Made by a program: the position numbers and the translations under genes. The notes below the pieces were generated by a model that had not been told where the DNA came from, searched no databases, and saw only the letters and a list, made by a program, of their open reading frames with translations. Of a stretch of 64,000 bases of DNA, positions 39,601 through 48,560 are shown in pieces. The DNA comes from Novosphingobium sp. 9 (GTDB lineage: Bacteria; Pseudomonadota; Alphaproteobacteria; Sphingomonadales; Sphingomonadaceae): contig NZ_CP022707.1 in assembly GCF_025340265.1 (NCBI RefSeq), positions 1,612,501-1,676,500 on the forward strand, written 5' to 3'. Each line of letters opens with the position of its first letter. Positions within the stretch are counted from its first letter, which is position 1.

Positions 39601-42267
39601 ATGGTCAGTCAGGTCTATACGTTCGGTGGCGGCGTCCAACACGACGATCCGCGTGCGAAGGACAAGGTGATTGTCGGCGGGAAGGGCGGCAATCTGGCAG
39701 AAATGGCGGGGATCGGCCTGCCGGTTCCTCCGGGCTTTACCATCACCACCGAAGAGTGCGTGAAGTACCTTGCCGAGGGCAGTGATTTCTCGGACCAGCT
39801 TCGCGCCGATGCGGCTGCTGCGCTGGCCCATATCGAGAAGAGCGTGGGCAAGTCGTTCGGCGATGCTGCCGATCCGCTGCTGGTGTCGGTCCGCTCGGGG
39901 GCGCGGGTGTCGATGCCGGGCATGATGGACACGGTGCTCAACCTGGGTCTCAACGACGAGACCGTGGAGGGCCTGGCGAAAACCTCGGGCGACGATCGCT
40001 TCGCCTGGGACAGCTATCGCCGCTTCGTGCAGATGTATTCCGACGTCGTTCTCGGCCTTGAGCACCACCTCTTCGAGGAAGCGCTGGAAGTTGCCAAGGA
40101 AGACAACGGCTACATGAACGACGTCGAGATGACGGCGGACGACTGGCGCAAGATTGTCAGCGAATACAAGGCGATCGTCGTCAAGGAGCAGGGCGGCAAG
40201 CCGTTCCCGCAGGACGTTCACGAACAGCTCTGGGGCGCAATTGCCGCCGTGTTCGATTCGTGGGATTCGGACCGCGCCAAGGTCTATCGCCGACTGAACG
40301 ACATTCCTGCCGGTTGGGGCACCGCCGTCAACGTGCAGGCGATGGTCTTCGGCAACATGGGCGATACCTCGGCCACCGGCGTTGCGTTCACCCGCGATCC
40401 GGCCACCGGCACCAAGGCCTATTACGGCGAGTGGCTGGTCAATGCGCAGGGCGAGGACGTCGTTGCCGGCATCCGTACCCCGCAGTATCTGACCAAGGCC
40501 GCTCGCGAGGAAGCGGGCGCCAAGCCGCTGTCGATGGAAGAGGCGATGCCTGCCGCCTACGGCGAACTCGCTGCCGTGTTCGAGCTGCTCGAAAAGCACT
40601 ACAAGGACATGCAGGACATCGAGTTCACCGTCGAGCGCGGCAAGCTGTGGATGCTGCAGACCCGGTCGGGCAAGCGCACCGCGAAGGCCGCGCTCAAGAT
40701 GGCGGTCGACATGGTGGGCGAAGGCCTGATCGACGAGAAGACCGCGATCCTGCGTGTCGACCCGATGGCGCTTGACCAGCTGCTGCACCCCACGCTCGAT
40801 CCCGATGCGCCGCGCGACGTGCTGGGCAAGGGGCTTCCGGCCTCGCCGGGCGCCGCTTCGGGCAAGATCGTGCTCGATGCCGATACCGCCGAGAAGCTGG
40901 CCGAGCGCGGCGAAGCGGTGGTGCTGGTGCGCGTGGAAACCTCGCCCGAGGACATTCACGGCATGCACGCGGCCAAGGGTATCCTGACGGCGCGCGGCGG
41001 CATGACCAGCCACGCGGCGGTCGTCGCCCGCGGCATGGGGCGCCCTTGCGTCTCGGGCGCTTCGGGCCTGTCGATCAGCATGAAGGACCGCACCCTTCGC
41101 ATCGGCTCGCGCGAACTGAAGGAAGGCGACATCATCACGCTGGACGGCGCCAACGGCGAGATCATGGCCGGCGAAGTGCCGACCATCGAGCCGGAACTCG
41201 CCGGTGACTTCGGCACGCTGATGGTCTGGGCCGACAAGATCCGCCGCATGAAGGTGCGCACCAATGCCGAGACCCCGGCGGACTGCCGCATGGCGCGCCA
41301 GTTCGGTGCCGAGGGCATCGGCCTGTGCCGTACCGAGCACATGTTCTTCGATGCGGGCCGCATCTCGGCCGTGCGCCAGATGATCTTGGCCGAGGACGAG
41401 GCCGGTCGCCGTGCCGCGCTCGAAAAGCTGCTGCCCGAACAGCGTGCGGACTTCCGCGCGATCTTCGAGGTGATGGCGGGCCTGCCCGTCACCATCCGTC
41501 TGCTCGATCCGCCGCTCCATGAGTTCCTGCCGCACGGCGATGCCGAATTCGCAGAGCTTTCGGAGACCATCGGCATCGGTATCGACACGCTCAAGCGCCG
41601 GGCCGACGAACTCCACGAGTTCAACCCGATGCTGGGCCATCGCGGCTGCCGTCTGGGCATCACCTTCCCGGAAATCTACGAGATGCAGGCCCGCGCGATC
41701 TTCGAGGCGGCGTGCGACGTCGCTACGGCATCGGGCGAAGCCATCGTGCCGGAAGTGATGATCCCGCTGGTCGCGACCAAGCGCGAGCTGGCGATCCTCA
41801 AGAAGGTGGTCGACGAGACCGCTGCGAAGGTCTTCGCCGAAAAGGGCAAGACGCTGGAATACATGGTCGGCACCATGATCGAGCTGCCGCGTGCGGCGCT
41901 GATGGCAGGGGAAATCGCCGAGGAGGCCAAGTTCTTCTCGTTCGGCACCAACGACCTGACGCAGACCACGCTGGGCGTCTCGCGCGACGATGCCGCGCGC
42001 TTCCTCAGCCCCTATGTCGAGAAGGGCATCTACCCGCGCGATCCGTTCGTCAGCCTCGATATCGAGGGCGTGGGCCAGCTCGTCCAGCTCGGTGCCGAGC
42101 GTGGTCGTGCGACCTATCCCGCTCTGAAGCTTGGCATTTGTGGCGAGCATGGCGGCGATCCGGCGTCGATCGCGTTCTGCGAGAAGGTCGGCCTCGATTA
42201 CGTCAGCGCCTCGCCCTACCGCGTGCCGATCGCGCGTCTGGCCGCAGCGCAGGCCGCGCTCAAGTAA
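39601..42267 (+). CDS. ppdK: Pyruvate, phosphate dikinase
   Basis: PPDK interconverts pyruvate and PEP using ATP and phosphate. The 888-aa protein is full length: N-terminal ATP-grasp domain (KVIVGGKGGNLAEMAGIGLPVPPGF, about 22-45), the central phospho-His domain with GGMTSHAAVVARGMGRPC (catalytic His about residue 466), and the C-terminal PEP/pyruvate barrel with SFGTNDLTQTTLG and the active Cys in GICGEHGGDP. It follows glyS by 57 bases on the same strand and is ended by a strong terminator. It may serve gluconeogenesis or pyruvate use. Confidence 0.97.
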   Translation: MVSQVYTFGGGVQHDDPRAKDKVIVGGKGGNLAEMAGIGLPVPPGFTITTEECVKYLAEGSDFSDQLRADAAAALAHIEKSVGKSFGDAADPLLVSVRSGARVSMPGMMDTVLNLGLNDETVEGLAKTSGDDRFAWDSYRRFVQMYSDVVLGLEHHLFEEALEVAKEDNGYMNDVEMTADDWRKIVSEYKAIVVKEQGGKPFPQDVHEQLWGAIAAVFDSWDSDRAKVYRRLNDIPAGWGTAVNVQAMVFGNMGDTSATGVAFTRDPATGTKAYYGEWLVNAQGEDVVAGIRTPQYLTKAAREEAGAKPLSMEEAMPAAYGELAAVFELLEKHYKDMQDIEFTVERGKLWMLQTRSGKRTAKAALKMAVDMVGEGLIDEKTAILRVDPMALDQLLHPTLDPDAPRDVLGKGLPASPGAASGKIVLDADTAEKLAERGEAVVLVRVETSPEDIHGMHAAKGILTARGGMTSHAAVVARGMGRPCVSGASGLSISMKDRTLRIGSRELKEGDIITLDGANGEIMAGEVPTIEPELAGDFGTLMVWADKIRRMKVRTNAETPADCRMARQFGAEGIGLCRTEHMFFDAGRISAVRQMILAEDEAGRRAALEKLLPEQRADFRAIFEVMAGLPVTIRLLDPPLHEFLPHGDAEFAELSETIGIGIDTLKRRADELHEFNPMLGHRGCRLGITFPEIYEMQARAIFEAACDVATASGEAIVPEVMIPLVATKRELAILKKVVDETAAKVFAEKGKTLEYMVGTMIELPRAALMAGEIAEEAKFFSFGTNDLTQTTLGVSRDDAARFLSPYVEKGIYPRDPFVSLDIEGVGQLVQLGAERGRATYPALKLGICGEHGGDPASIAFCEKVGLDYVSASPYRVPIARLAAAQAALK

Positions 42268-42303
42268 GCGCCCCCCTTAACTGGGGCAGAGAATGACAGA
42301 AGG

Positions 42304-42333
42304 GGCGGCTGGAGCGATCCGGCCGCCTCTTTT
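42304..42333 (+). terminator. Intrinsic terminator of the glyQ-glyS-ppdK unit
   Basis: GGCGGCTGG (42304-42312) pairs with CCGGCCGCC (42319-42327), one G-T pair, followed by TCTTTT, 37 bases after ppdK. It also separates ppdK from the convergent methyltransferase gene. Confidence 0.8.
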
Positions 42334-42337
42334 CGTA

Positions 42338-43110
42338 TCAGAACTCGGGGATCTTCGGTTTCCAGCCCGAAAGCGTCAGGATCTCGAAGATCTCTGTCGT
42401 GCGCCCGTCCTCGCCGGCGGCTGCGAAGACCTCGGCGGCGCGCGCATAGGCTGCCTTGCCGAGCACCGGGCCGCGATCGGCGAGCACGCTGGTTGCACCC
42501 AGCGCGCGAAGGTCCTGCACCAGCCGTGGCAGCGAGCGGTATGAGACATGGACCGCGCGGTGATCGATCACCGGATCGGCATAGAGCGTGCGCTGGAGCA
42601 GTTGCCCGCCCGAGCGCACGTCCACCGTGGGATGGAGCCGGGCGGCGGGACGTTCACCATCGGCGGCCAGCATCGCCTCGCGCAGCACCGGCACGCTGCC
42701 CGCCGAAAGGAAGCTGGCCATCATCAGGCCGCCGGGCGCCAGCGCACGGCGCATGTGGACGAGCGCGCCGGGCAGGTCGTTCAGCGTGTCGAGCGTGCCG
42801 AGGCTGGCGATCAGGTCGAAGCCTTCGAACGGGTAGGGCTGTTCCTCGTCGAAGCCTTGCGAGGGCTCTGCCTCGATCACCTCGGCGCCGCGTGCGCGCA
42901 ACTGGCGGGCGAGATCGCCGGTGAAATCGCCGATCACCAACGCCCGCTTCGGTTCCAGCCGCAGGAAGGCGAGACGGTCGAGCACGTCCTCGATCATGTC
43001 CTCGATCAGGAAACGCGGCGCGTCGGGCGCCTGCTGGAGCCGCAGCGCGCGGTTGCGCAGGGCGAGGCGGCGGGTGGGCGAGAAGATGCGGGGGGAGCTT
43101 TGCTGGCCAT
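42338..43110 (-). CDS. SAM-dependent methyltransferase (BioC/NDUFAF5-like), with an apparent N-terminal frameshift
   Basis: A class I SAM methyltransferase with motif I ALVIGDFTGDLARQL and motif II FDLIASLGTLDTLNDLPGAL, resembling the BioC/NDUFAF5-like group common in alphaproteobacteria. The substrate is unknown. The only good start, ATG 43110 (MASKAPP), is out of frame with the body. A missing G in the six-G run 43090-43095 joins MASKAPP to RIFSPTRRLALRN and yields 257 codons plus stop. The gene is divergent from comF across 217 bases. Confidence 0.85.
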
Positions 43111-43327
43111 GGGGTTGCCCTGCCGCGTTGCGCCGCCGCGCGCAACCGTATCGCGTCGATCGCGGGATGCACGATGGGCATGGGCCGATGACATTTATGT
43201 AAGGGTGGCTGGTCCGGCTTGGGCGCATTCGCCGGGCACGATAGGCTTCGGGCATGGAGACTTCCGCTCCCTTGCCGTCGCCCATACCGTCGCAGCGTCG
43301 ACGCTCCCGCGCTGCGCGGGCGGGGTT

Positions 43328-44062
43328 GTGCTGTGGCAGTCGATAGCGCCGGTGGTCGATCTGGTGTTCCCGCCGCGCTGTCCGATCTGCGGCGATGCCA
43401 TCGCCGTGCAGAACGGCCTGTGCTCCGCTTGCTGGAGCGGGATGGTGGTTCCCGGAGAGCCTGCCTGTGCGCTGTGCCGACGGCCTTTCTCCAGCGATAT
43501 CGAGCACGGCGCGATCTGTGCGCCATGCCTTGCCGAGCCGCCGCGCCACGACGGGATATTCGCCGCGACGCTCTATAACGATCCCTCGCGCAAGCTGGTG
43601 CTGGCGTTGAAGCACGGCGGCAAGATCGCGATGGCGGGGATGCTGGCGGGGCAGATGGCCGCGCGCGTGCCGCATGTCGGGCCGGGCTGGCTGGTGGTGC
43701 CGGTGCCGCTGCATCGCTGGCGGCTGTGGCAGCGCGGCTATAACCAGGCGGTGGAACTGGGCCGCTGCGTGGCGCGCGAGCGCGACGCGCGGCTGATCGT
43801 CGATGCGCTGGAGCGCCACAAGCGCACGCCGTCGCTGGGGGGGCTGGGGCGCAAGGCGCGCGAGCGGGCGCTGTCGGGCGCGATCACCGTGAACCCGCGC
43901 CGCAAGGACATGCTGCGCGGCGCACAGGTGCTGCTGGTCGACGATGTGCTGACCAGCGGGGCGACCAGCAACGCCTGCGTCTCGGCGCTCAAGCGCGCAG
44001 GGGCGAAGGCGGTCGCGATCTCGTGCTACGCGCGGGTGCTGGATGAAGGCCTGCCGGGGTAG
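43328..44062 (+). CDS. comF: ComF-family phosphoribosyltransferase-like protein
   Basis: A 244-aa double-zinc-ribbon protein related to ComF of the competence DNA-uptake machinery. The N-terminal Cys pairs PPRCPICGD, CSACW, CALCRRPF and CAPCL form the zinc part. The C-terminal phosphoribosyltransferase-like domain has the PRPP-type loop VLLVDDVLTSGATSNA (about 198-213). The in-frame start is GTG 43328. If one G is missing in the run 43322-43325 (as in other genes here), ATG 43254 would be the start and the protein would be 269 aa. Confidence 0.88.
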   Translation: MLWQSIAPVVDLVFPPRCPICGDAIAVQNGLCSACWSGMVVPGEPACALCRRPFSSDIEHGAICAPCLAEPPRHDGIFAATLYNDPSRKLVLALKHGGKIAMAGMLAGQMAARVPHVGPGWLVVPVPLHRWRLWQRGYNQAVELGRCVARERDARLIVDALERHKRTPSLGGLGRKARERALSGAITVNPRRKDMLRGAQVLLVDDVLTSGATSNACVSALKRAGAKAVAISCYARVLDEGLPG

Positions 44063-44077
44063 GGGGGCATCAGCCTG

Positions 44078-44671
44078 TCACCGTCGCGCTGCACCTGCCA
44101 TGATGGCGCGCGCGACATCCTGCGCATGCTCGACCAGCGCATCGTCGGCCAGTTCCCCCGCCGTCCAGAACGAGAGCACGCCGCGAAATCCGAAGGCGAG
44201 CAGTCTGGGCAGGTTGTCCTCGTCCGCCGTGGCAGAGGTCTTGCCAGCGTCCTGCGCTATCGCAAGGCGCCACAGTTCGGACGAGCGTTCGAGGACATTG
44301 CCGGGAGATGGCGCGGCAGTGCCGATCCATTCCATCACCGCGCGATTGACCTGCGGTTCCTCCAGCATCACCTGCGCGGCCGTGGCGGTGGCGAGCAGCA
44401 CGCGATCGAGCGCTTGAACTGGCCTCTCCGCCTGCGCGAAACGCTCGGCCATCGCGTCGATCCGCCGGGCGGACAGCGCATGCATGATCGCGGCCTTGTT
44501 GCCGAACTGGTTGAACGGTGTCGCGAAGCTCACGCCAGCCTCGGCGGCGAGATCGCGCATCGAGAAATCCGCTTTGCCGCTGCGCAGGAGGGCTTCGGCG
44601 GCATCGAGCACGCGCTGGCGCAGTGGTTCTCCTCGGGGAGAGGGGGCGGGGTTGTCCTTGAAATGGGGCAT
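44078..44671 (-). CDS. TetR-family transcriptional repressor
   Basis: A 197-aa TetR-type regulator. The N-terminal HTH (about 15-60) reads FSMRDLAAEAGVSFATPFNQFGNKAAIMHAL; the C-terminal ligand and dimer domain is variable. It is divergent from a short-chain dehydrogenase gene with only 51 bases between the two starts, and that gap holds a perfect palindrome. The likely model is autorepression and repression of the dehydrogenase, relieved by an unknown ligand. Confidence 0.9.
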   Translation of the reverse strand: MPHFKDNPAPSPRGEPLRQRVLDAAEALLRSGKADFSMRDLAAEAGVSFATPFNQFGNKAAIMHALSARRIDAMAERFAQAERPVQALDRVLLATATAAQVMLEEPQVNRAVMEWIGTAAPSPGNVLERSSELWRLAIAQDAGKTSATADEDNLPRLLAFGFRGVLSFWTAGELADDALVEHAQDVARAIMAGAARR

Positions 44672-44680
44672 GAGACTTAT

Positions 44681-44694
44681 TATATCATGATATA
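44681..44694. promoter_or_regulatory. Perfect palindrome, probable TetR operator
   Basis: TATATCATGATATA is a perfect 14-base dyad lying 10 bases upstream of the TetR start and 29 bases upstream of the dehydrogenase start. It is strikingly AT-rich for this region. One TetR dimer bound here could block both promoters. Confidence 0.65.
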
Positions 44695-44722
44695 GTTATC
44701 GTGTTCATGATGGAGTTGTACC

Positions 44723-45565
44723 ATGGCAGCAGCCTCTCCCAAGACTTTCCTGATTACCGGCGTCAGTTCGGGGCTGGGCAAGGCCTTCGCCACGGCGGCG
44801 CTTGAGGCCGGACACCGGGTCGCAGGCACCGTGCGCCGCGCCGAAGATGCCCAGGCCTTCGAGGCACTGGCGCCGGGGGGCGCCTATGCGCTGGTGCTGG
44901 ATGTCACCGATTTCGAGGCGATTGCGGGCGCGGTGGCCGAAGCCGAGCGGCGCGCAGGACCGATCGACGTGTTGGTGAACAATGCCGGATATGGCCACGA
45001 AGGGGTGATGGAGGAATCCTCGATGGACGAACTCCAGCGCCAGTTCGCCGCCAATGTGTTCGGGCCGGTGGCGATGATGAAGGCCGTGCTTCCCGGCATG
45101 CGCGCGCGGCGCGGCGGCCATATCGTCAATGTCACCTCGATGGGCGGGTTCATCACGATGCCGGGGATCAGCTACTACTGCGGCAGCAAGTTCGCGCTGG
45201 AGGGCATTTCCGAATCGCTGGGCAAGGAAGTCGCGGCCTTCGGCATTCGGGTCACCGCGCTGGCGCCGGGGCAGTTCCGGACCGAGTGGGCGGGCCGCTC
45301 GATGCAGCGCACCGCGCGCAGCATTGCGGATTACGATGCGGTGATGGACCCCATCCGCCAAGCCCGTCAGGCCAAGAGCGGGAACCAGCCGGGCGATCCG
45401 GCCAAGGCGGCACAGGCCTTGCTCACGCTGGTCGAGTCAGAAAATCCACCGGTGCGTCTGTTTCTGGGCGAGGATGCCCTCGGGCTCGTGGAGCGGAAGC
45501 TGTCGGCGATGGCCGAAGAGATGCACGCGTGGGATGCGCTGTCGCGCTCTACAGCCTTCGAGTGA
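44723..45565 (+). CDS. Short-chain dehydrogenase/reductase, classical
   Basis: A 280-aa Rossmann-fold oxidoreductase. The cofactor motif is TGVSSGLG (about 12-19), NNAG occurs near 86-89, the catalytic Ser lies in VTSMGG and the YxxxK pair is Y152/K156. R38-R39 after the second strand suggests NADP(H). The substrate is unknown. The divergent TetR gene and shared palindrome suggest it is induced by its substrate or a related compound. Confidence 0.92.
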   Translation: MAAASPKTFLITGVSSGLGKAFATAALEAGHRVAGTVRRAEDAQAFEALAPGGAYALVLDVTDFEAIAGAVAEAERRAGPIDVLVNNAGYGHEGVMEESSMDELQRQFAANVFGPVAMMKAVLPGMRARRGGHIVNVTSMGGFITMPGISYYCGSKFALEGISESLGKEVAAFGIRVTALAPGQFRTEWAGRSMQRTARSIADYDAVMDPIRQARQAKSGNQPGDPAKAAQALLTLVESENPPVRLFLGEDALGLVERKLSAMAEEMHAWDALSRSTAFE

Positions 45566-45572
45566 GCGCACT

Positions 45573-46025
45573 TCAGAAGGCGTGCTTCACCGTTTCGGGG
45601 TCGTAAGCGTGGCACAGGCCATTGAATGACCCGTCCCGGCCCTCGATGGCGACGCTGCCTGTGATTCGGTTGATATGCAGGCGCGGGGCGTTGGTGAAAT
45701 TGATCGGGACCTTGCCGTCGATGGCATCCGGCGTGACCTTGAGGTCCTTCACGTCGAACCACCCGTCCTTGCCGCCATGGATCGGGGGCACGATGGACCT
45801 TGGAAGACGCACACTTGCGGTGCTGTTGGTCAGGGTGATCTCGATTTCATCGTCGAAGGCGTTGGTCTTGCGCTGATAGACGTTTGCGGTGGCGCTGGCA
45901 CCGTTGCTGGCAAAAGCCTGCCCGCTGGTGACGCCGACCTTGGTATCCAGACCTTGTCCGGGGCAAAGCAGATGCAATGTCAGCGCCTGGGCTGCGAGCA
46001 AGATGGTAAGAGCCATTGGCAACAC
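45573..46025 (-). CDS. Small secreted protein, function unknown
   Basis: A 150-aa protein with an N-terminal hydrophobic signal (about 1-22) and a beta-rich body (ANVYQRKTNAFDDEIEITLTNSTASVRLP). I do not recognise a family. The C-terminus ends QPDPETVKHAF-like with DPETVKHAF. It lies just 7 bases from the convergent dehydrogenase stop. Upstream on the same strand is a hairpin and U-rich tract starting only 5 to 14 bases before its start codon, and beyond that a strongly structured leader, so expression may be controlled by attenuation. Confidence 0.6.
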   Translation of the reverse strand: MLPMALTILLAAQALTLHLLCPGQGLDTKVGVTSGQAFASNGASATANVYQRKTNAFDDEIEITLTNSTASVRLPRSIVPPIHGGKDGWFDVKDLKVTPDAIDGKVPINFTNAPRLHINRITGSVAIEGRDGSFNGLCHAYDPETVKHAF

Positions 46026-46029
46026 CCCA

Positions 46030-46063
46030 CAAAGTAAACGCCCGGAGTGATTAGCTCCGGGCG
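46030..46063 (-). terminator. Terminator-like hairpin before the small secreted protein gene
   Basis: A perfect 9-bp stem CGCCCGGAG (46039-46047) / CTCCGGGCG (46055-46063) is followed on the minus strand by TTTACTTT. Its place 13 bases upstream of the start codon is unusual and suits transcriptional attenuation or the 3' end of a small RNA. Confidence 0.55.
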
Positions 46064-46320
46064 TCCACGTGACGAAACTGCTGGACCCCGCATTTCTGCG
46101 ATTAGACGACCCCCTGCGCGTCGTCTGGTCCGATCCCTCAATCCTTGCGGCCGGTCCGACCCCCTGGGTCGATCACGGCCATCCCTGAACCATTGGCGCT
46201 TGTGTGTCAGCGGCCTTTCCGTCAGTGCAGCCCCCCGACTGCCTCTCCTGTTTCTTCCGAATCTCAGGTCTTGGAAAGGGGAATCGCGAGGGGCTGTGGA
46301 TATTGGCGAACGCCTGTGGT
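46030..46320 (-). ncRNA. Candidate structured RNA or leader, family not recognised
   Basis: This gap has no convincing gene but is dense in stems. On the minus strand there are GGCCG/CGGCC (46149-46153/46176-46180) enclosing CGACCC/GGGTCG (46157-46171), then GGACC/GGTCC (46083-46087/46127-46131) enclosing GACGAC/GTCGTC (46105-46125) and a CGCA/TGCG hairpin (46089-46100) whose minus-strand loop is GAAA, a GNRA tetraloop. A 7-bp distant pairing (46214-46220/46273-46279) and a GGCGAACGCC dyad (46305-46314) add to this. It ends at a terminator-like hairpin. It could be an independent RNA or the 5' leader of the small secreted protein. On the plus strand it lies upstream of hisI. Confidence 0.45.
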
Positions 46321-46370
46321 TATCGTGCAACATTACAAAACCATGGCAGTCTATCGGGATAATATACGAA

Positions 46371-46748
46371 ATGAGCGACGTGACGAAAGCAGAGCGCGAA
46401 CTGGGCCGTAACTTCCTGCCGCGCTTCGATGCGCAGGGGCTGCTGATCGCCATCGCCCAGCACGCCGAGACCCGCGAGATCCTGATGGTCGCCTATATGG
46501 ACGCCGAAGCGCTCGCCAAGACGCGGGCGAGCGGGCTGGCGCACTTCCACTCGCGTTCGCGGGGCAAGCTGTGGCTGAAGGGCGAGACCTCGGGGCATTT
46601 CCTGCGCGTCCAGTCGATCATGGTCGACTGCGATCAGGATGCGCTGATCCTGAACGTGCTGCCCGAAGGTCCGGCATGCCACACGGGCGCGCCTTCGTGC
46701 TTCTACCGCGTGCTCGACGGCGATGTGCTGGAGCGGGTAGCGGAATAA
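46371..46748 (+). CDS. hisI: Phosphoribosyl-AMP cyclohydrolase
   Basis: HisI opens the purine ring of PR-AMP in step three of histidine synthesis. The 125-aa protein carries SRSRGKLWLKGETSGHF, the metal-binding SIMVDCDQDALIL and the C-terminal CHTGAPSCFYR. It is monofunctional, without a HisE domain, as is normal in alphaproteobacteria. I chose ATG 46371 (MSDVTKAERE); the open frame to 46047 runs through the structured region and is not family-like. Its last 20 bases are duplicated just downstream. Confidence 0.94.
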   Translation: MSDVTKAERELGRNFLPRFDAQGLLIAIAQHAETREILMVAYMDAEALAKTRASGLAHFHSRSRGKLWLKGETSGHFLRVQSIMVDCDQDALILNVLPEGPACHTGAPSCFYRVLDGDVLERVAE

Positions 46749-46776
46749 AAAAAAACGGAGCGGGTAGCGGAATAAA
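46730..46776 (+). repeat. Direct duplication of the hisI 3' end
   Basis: GGAGCGGGTAGCGGAATAAA (46730-46749) includes the last codons and stop of hisI and recurs exactly at 46757-46776, separated by 7 bases that are mostly A. It looks like a recent short tandem duplication, perhaps through slippage. Confidence 0.85.
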
Positions 46777-46785
46777 TCGGGATGT

Positions 46786-46814
46786 CCCGTCGCCACCGCT
46801 CGGGCGGCGACGGG
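46786..46814. terminator. Terminator between hisI and the dienelactone hydrolase gene
   Basis: CCCGTCGCC (46786-46794) and GGCGACGGG (46806-46814) form a perfect 9-bp stem between two convergent genes. It is suited to stop transcription from either side, although U-runs are weak. Confidence 0.6.
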
Positions 46815-46832
46815 GTATTCCTCAGGCTGCGA

Positions 46833-47534
46833 TCAGCCCAGCGTCTCGTCGAAGAACGCGACCATTGAGGTCCAGCTCTGGCGGTCGGCGCTCTGGCTGT
46901 AGGCGAGGAAGTCCTTGCCCATCGTGTCGCTCTTGGTTGCCGTGAAGCCGTGCTTGACCTTGCCGTACGAGTGGAAGTGCCAGTCGGCATCGGCGGCGTT
47001 CATCTCGTCCCAGAAGGCGATGACCTGATCGTGCGGGACCAGCGGGTCGGCATCGCCGTGGCAGACCAGAATGCGCGGCTTGATGCCGCCGGGCGCGGCG
47101 GGCGCCTCGGTGCTCAGCGTGGCGTGGAAGGTGGCGAGGGCGAGAATGTCCTCACCATCGCGCGCGGCTTCCAGAATCGCGCCGCCGCCCATGCAATAGC
47201 CGGTGGCGAGCATCGGCAGGCCCGGTGCGATCTCGCGCAGCTTGGCGAAAGCGGCGCGGATGCGCGCGCGGTAGAAGGCGTTGTCTTCGCGAAGGGCGCC
47301 GGCCATCGGGAATGAGGCCTCGAAGCTCTCCACCGGATCGCCGTAGAAGTCGGCAATCATCGCGATGTAGCCGAGGTCGGCGAGCATCTGCGCGCGGCGT
47401 TCGATATGCGGATCGACGTTGGCGATGGTCGGGAAGACGACCACGGCGGCGCGCGGCGTACCTGCGGGGCGCGCGAGATAGCCGGTCAGGTCCTTGCCGG
47501 CGTGCGAATAGGCAACGGTTTCAAGAGTGCTCAT
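46833..47534 (-). CDS. Dienelactone hydrolase family protein
   Basis: A 233-aa alpha/beta hydrolase. The nucleophile is Cys114 in TGYCMGGGAILEA, with the acid in CHGDADPLVP and His in YGKVKHGFT, which matches the Cys-Asp-His triad of dienelactone hydrolases. There is no signal peptide, so it is cytoplasmic. True dienelactone hydrolases act in chlorocatechol breakdown; many homologues have other ester substrates, and no aromatic pathway genes are near, so the substrate is open. It lies downstream of cysK on the same strand behind a hairpin. Confidence 0.9.
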   Translation of the reverse strand: MSTLETVAYSHAGKDLTGYLARPAGTPRAAVVVFPTIANVDPHIERRAQMLADLGYIAMIADFYGDPVESFEASFPMAGALREDNAFYRARIRAAFAKLREIAPGLPMLATGYCMGGGAILEAARDGEDILALATFHATLSTEAPAAPGGIKPRILVCHGDADPLVPHDQVIAFWDEMNAADADWHFHSYGKVKHGFTATKSDTMGKDFLAYSQSADRQSWTSMVAFFDETLG

Positions 47535-47580
47535 GATGATCCCGGTTCGTTTTGGGGGAGGGGGGACGGTGAAAGCAACT

Positions 47581-47605
47581 GAGGCCCGGTGTGTGTCCGG
47601 GCCTC
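47581..47605 (-). terminator. Hairpin after cysK, probable terminator
   Basis: GAGGCCCGG (47581-47589) pairs perfectly with CCGGGCCTC (47597-47605). It follows the cysK stop by 19 bases on the minus strand. The tract beyond is only moderately U-rich. Confidence 0.6.
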
Positions 47606-47624
47606 AGGATGTATCTGCGAGATT

Positions 47625-48542
<918 letters not shown>

Positions 48543-48560
48543 GGCGGAAAATCCCTCTTC

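Noticed and set aside
39448..42150. Long open frame on the minus strand (900 codons) opposite ppdK
   Set aside because: Antisense shadow of a strongly conserved gene; composition is His/Arg/Asp-rich and not protein-like.
43254..43327. Longer ComF N-terminus from ATG 43254
   Set aside because: It needs an added base at 43322-43325. It is possible given other errors here, but the in-frame GTG 43328 already gives a complete zinc domain.
46030..46320. tmRNA, 6S RNA, SRP RNA or RNase P RNA
   Set aside because: No tag reading frame or tRNA-like T arm, no SRP domain IV core, and no RNase P core (such as GAGGAAAGTC) could be found.
46047..46370. N-terminal extension of hisI
   Set aside because: The extra 108 codons do not resemble HisI and run through a region dense in stems; ATG 46371 gives the normal length.
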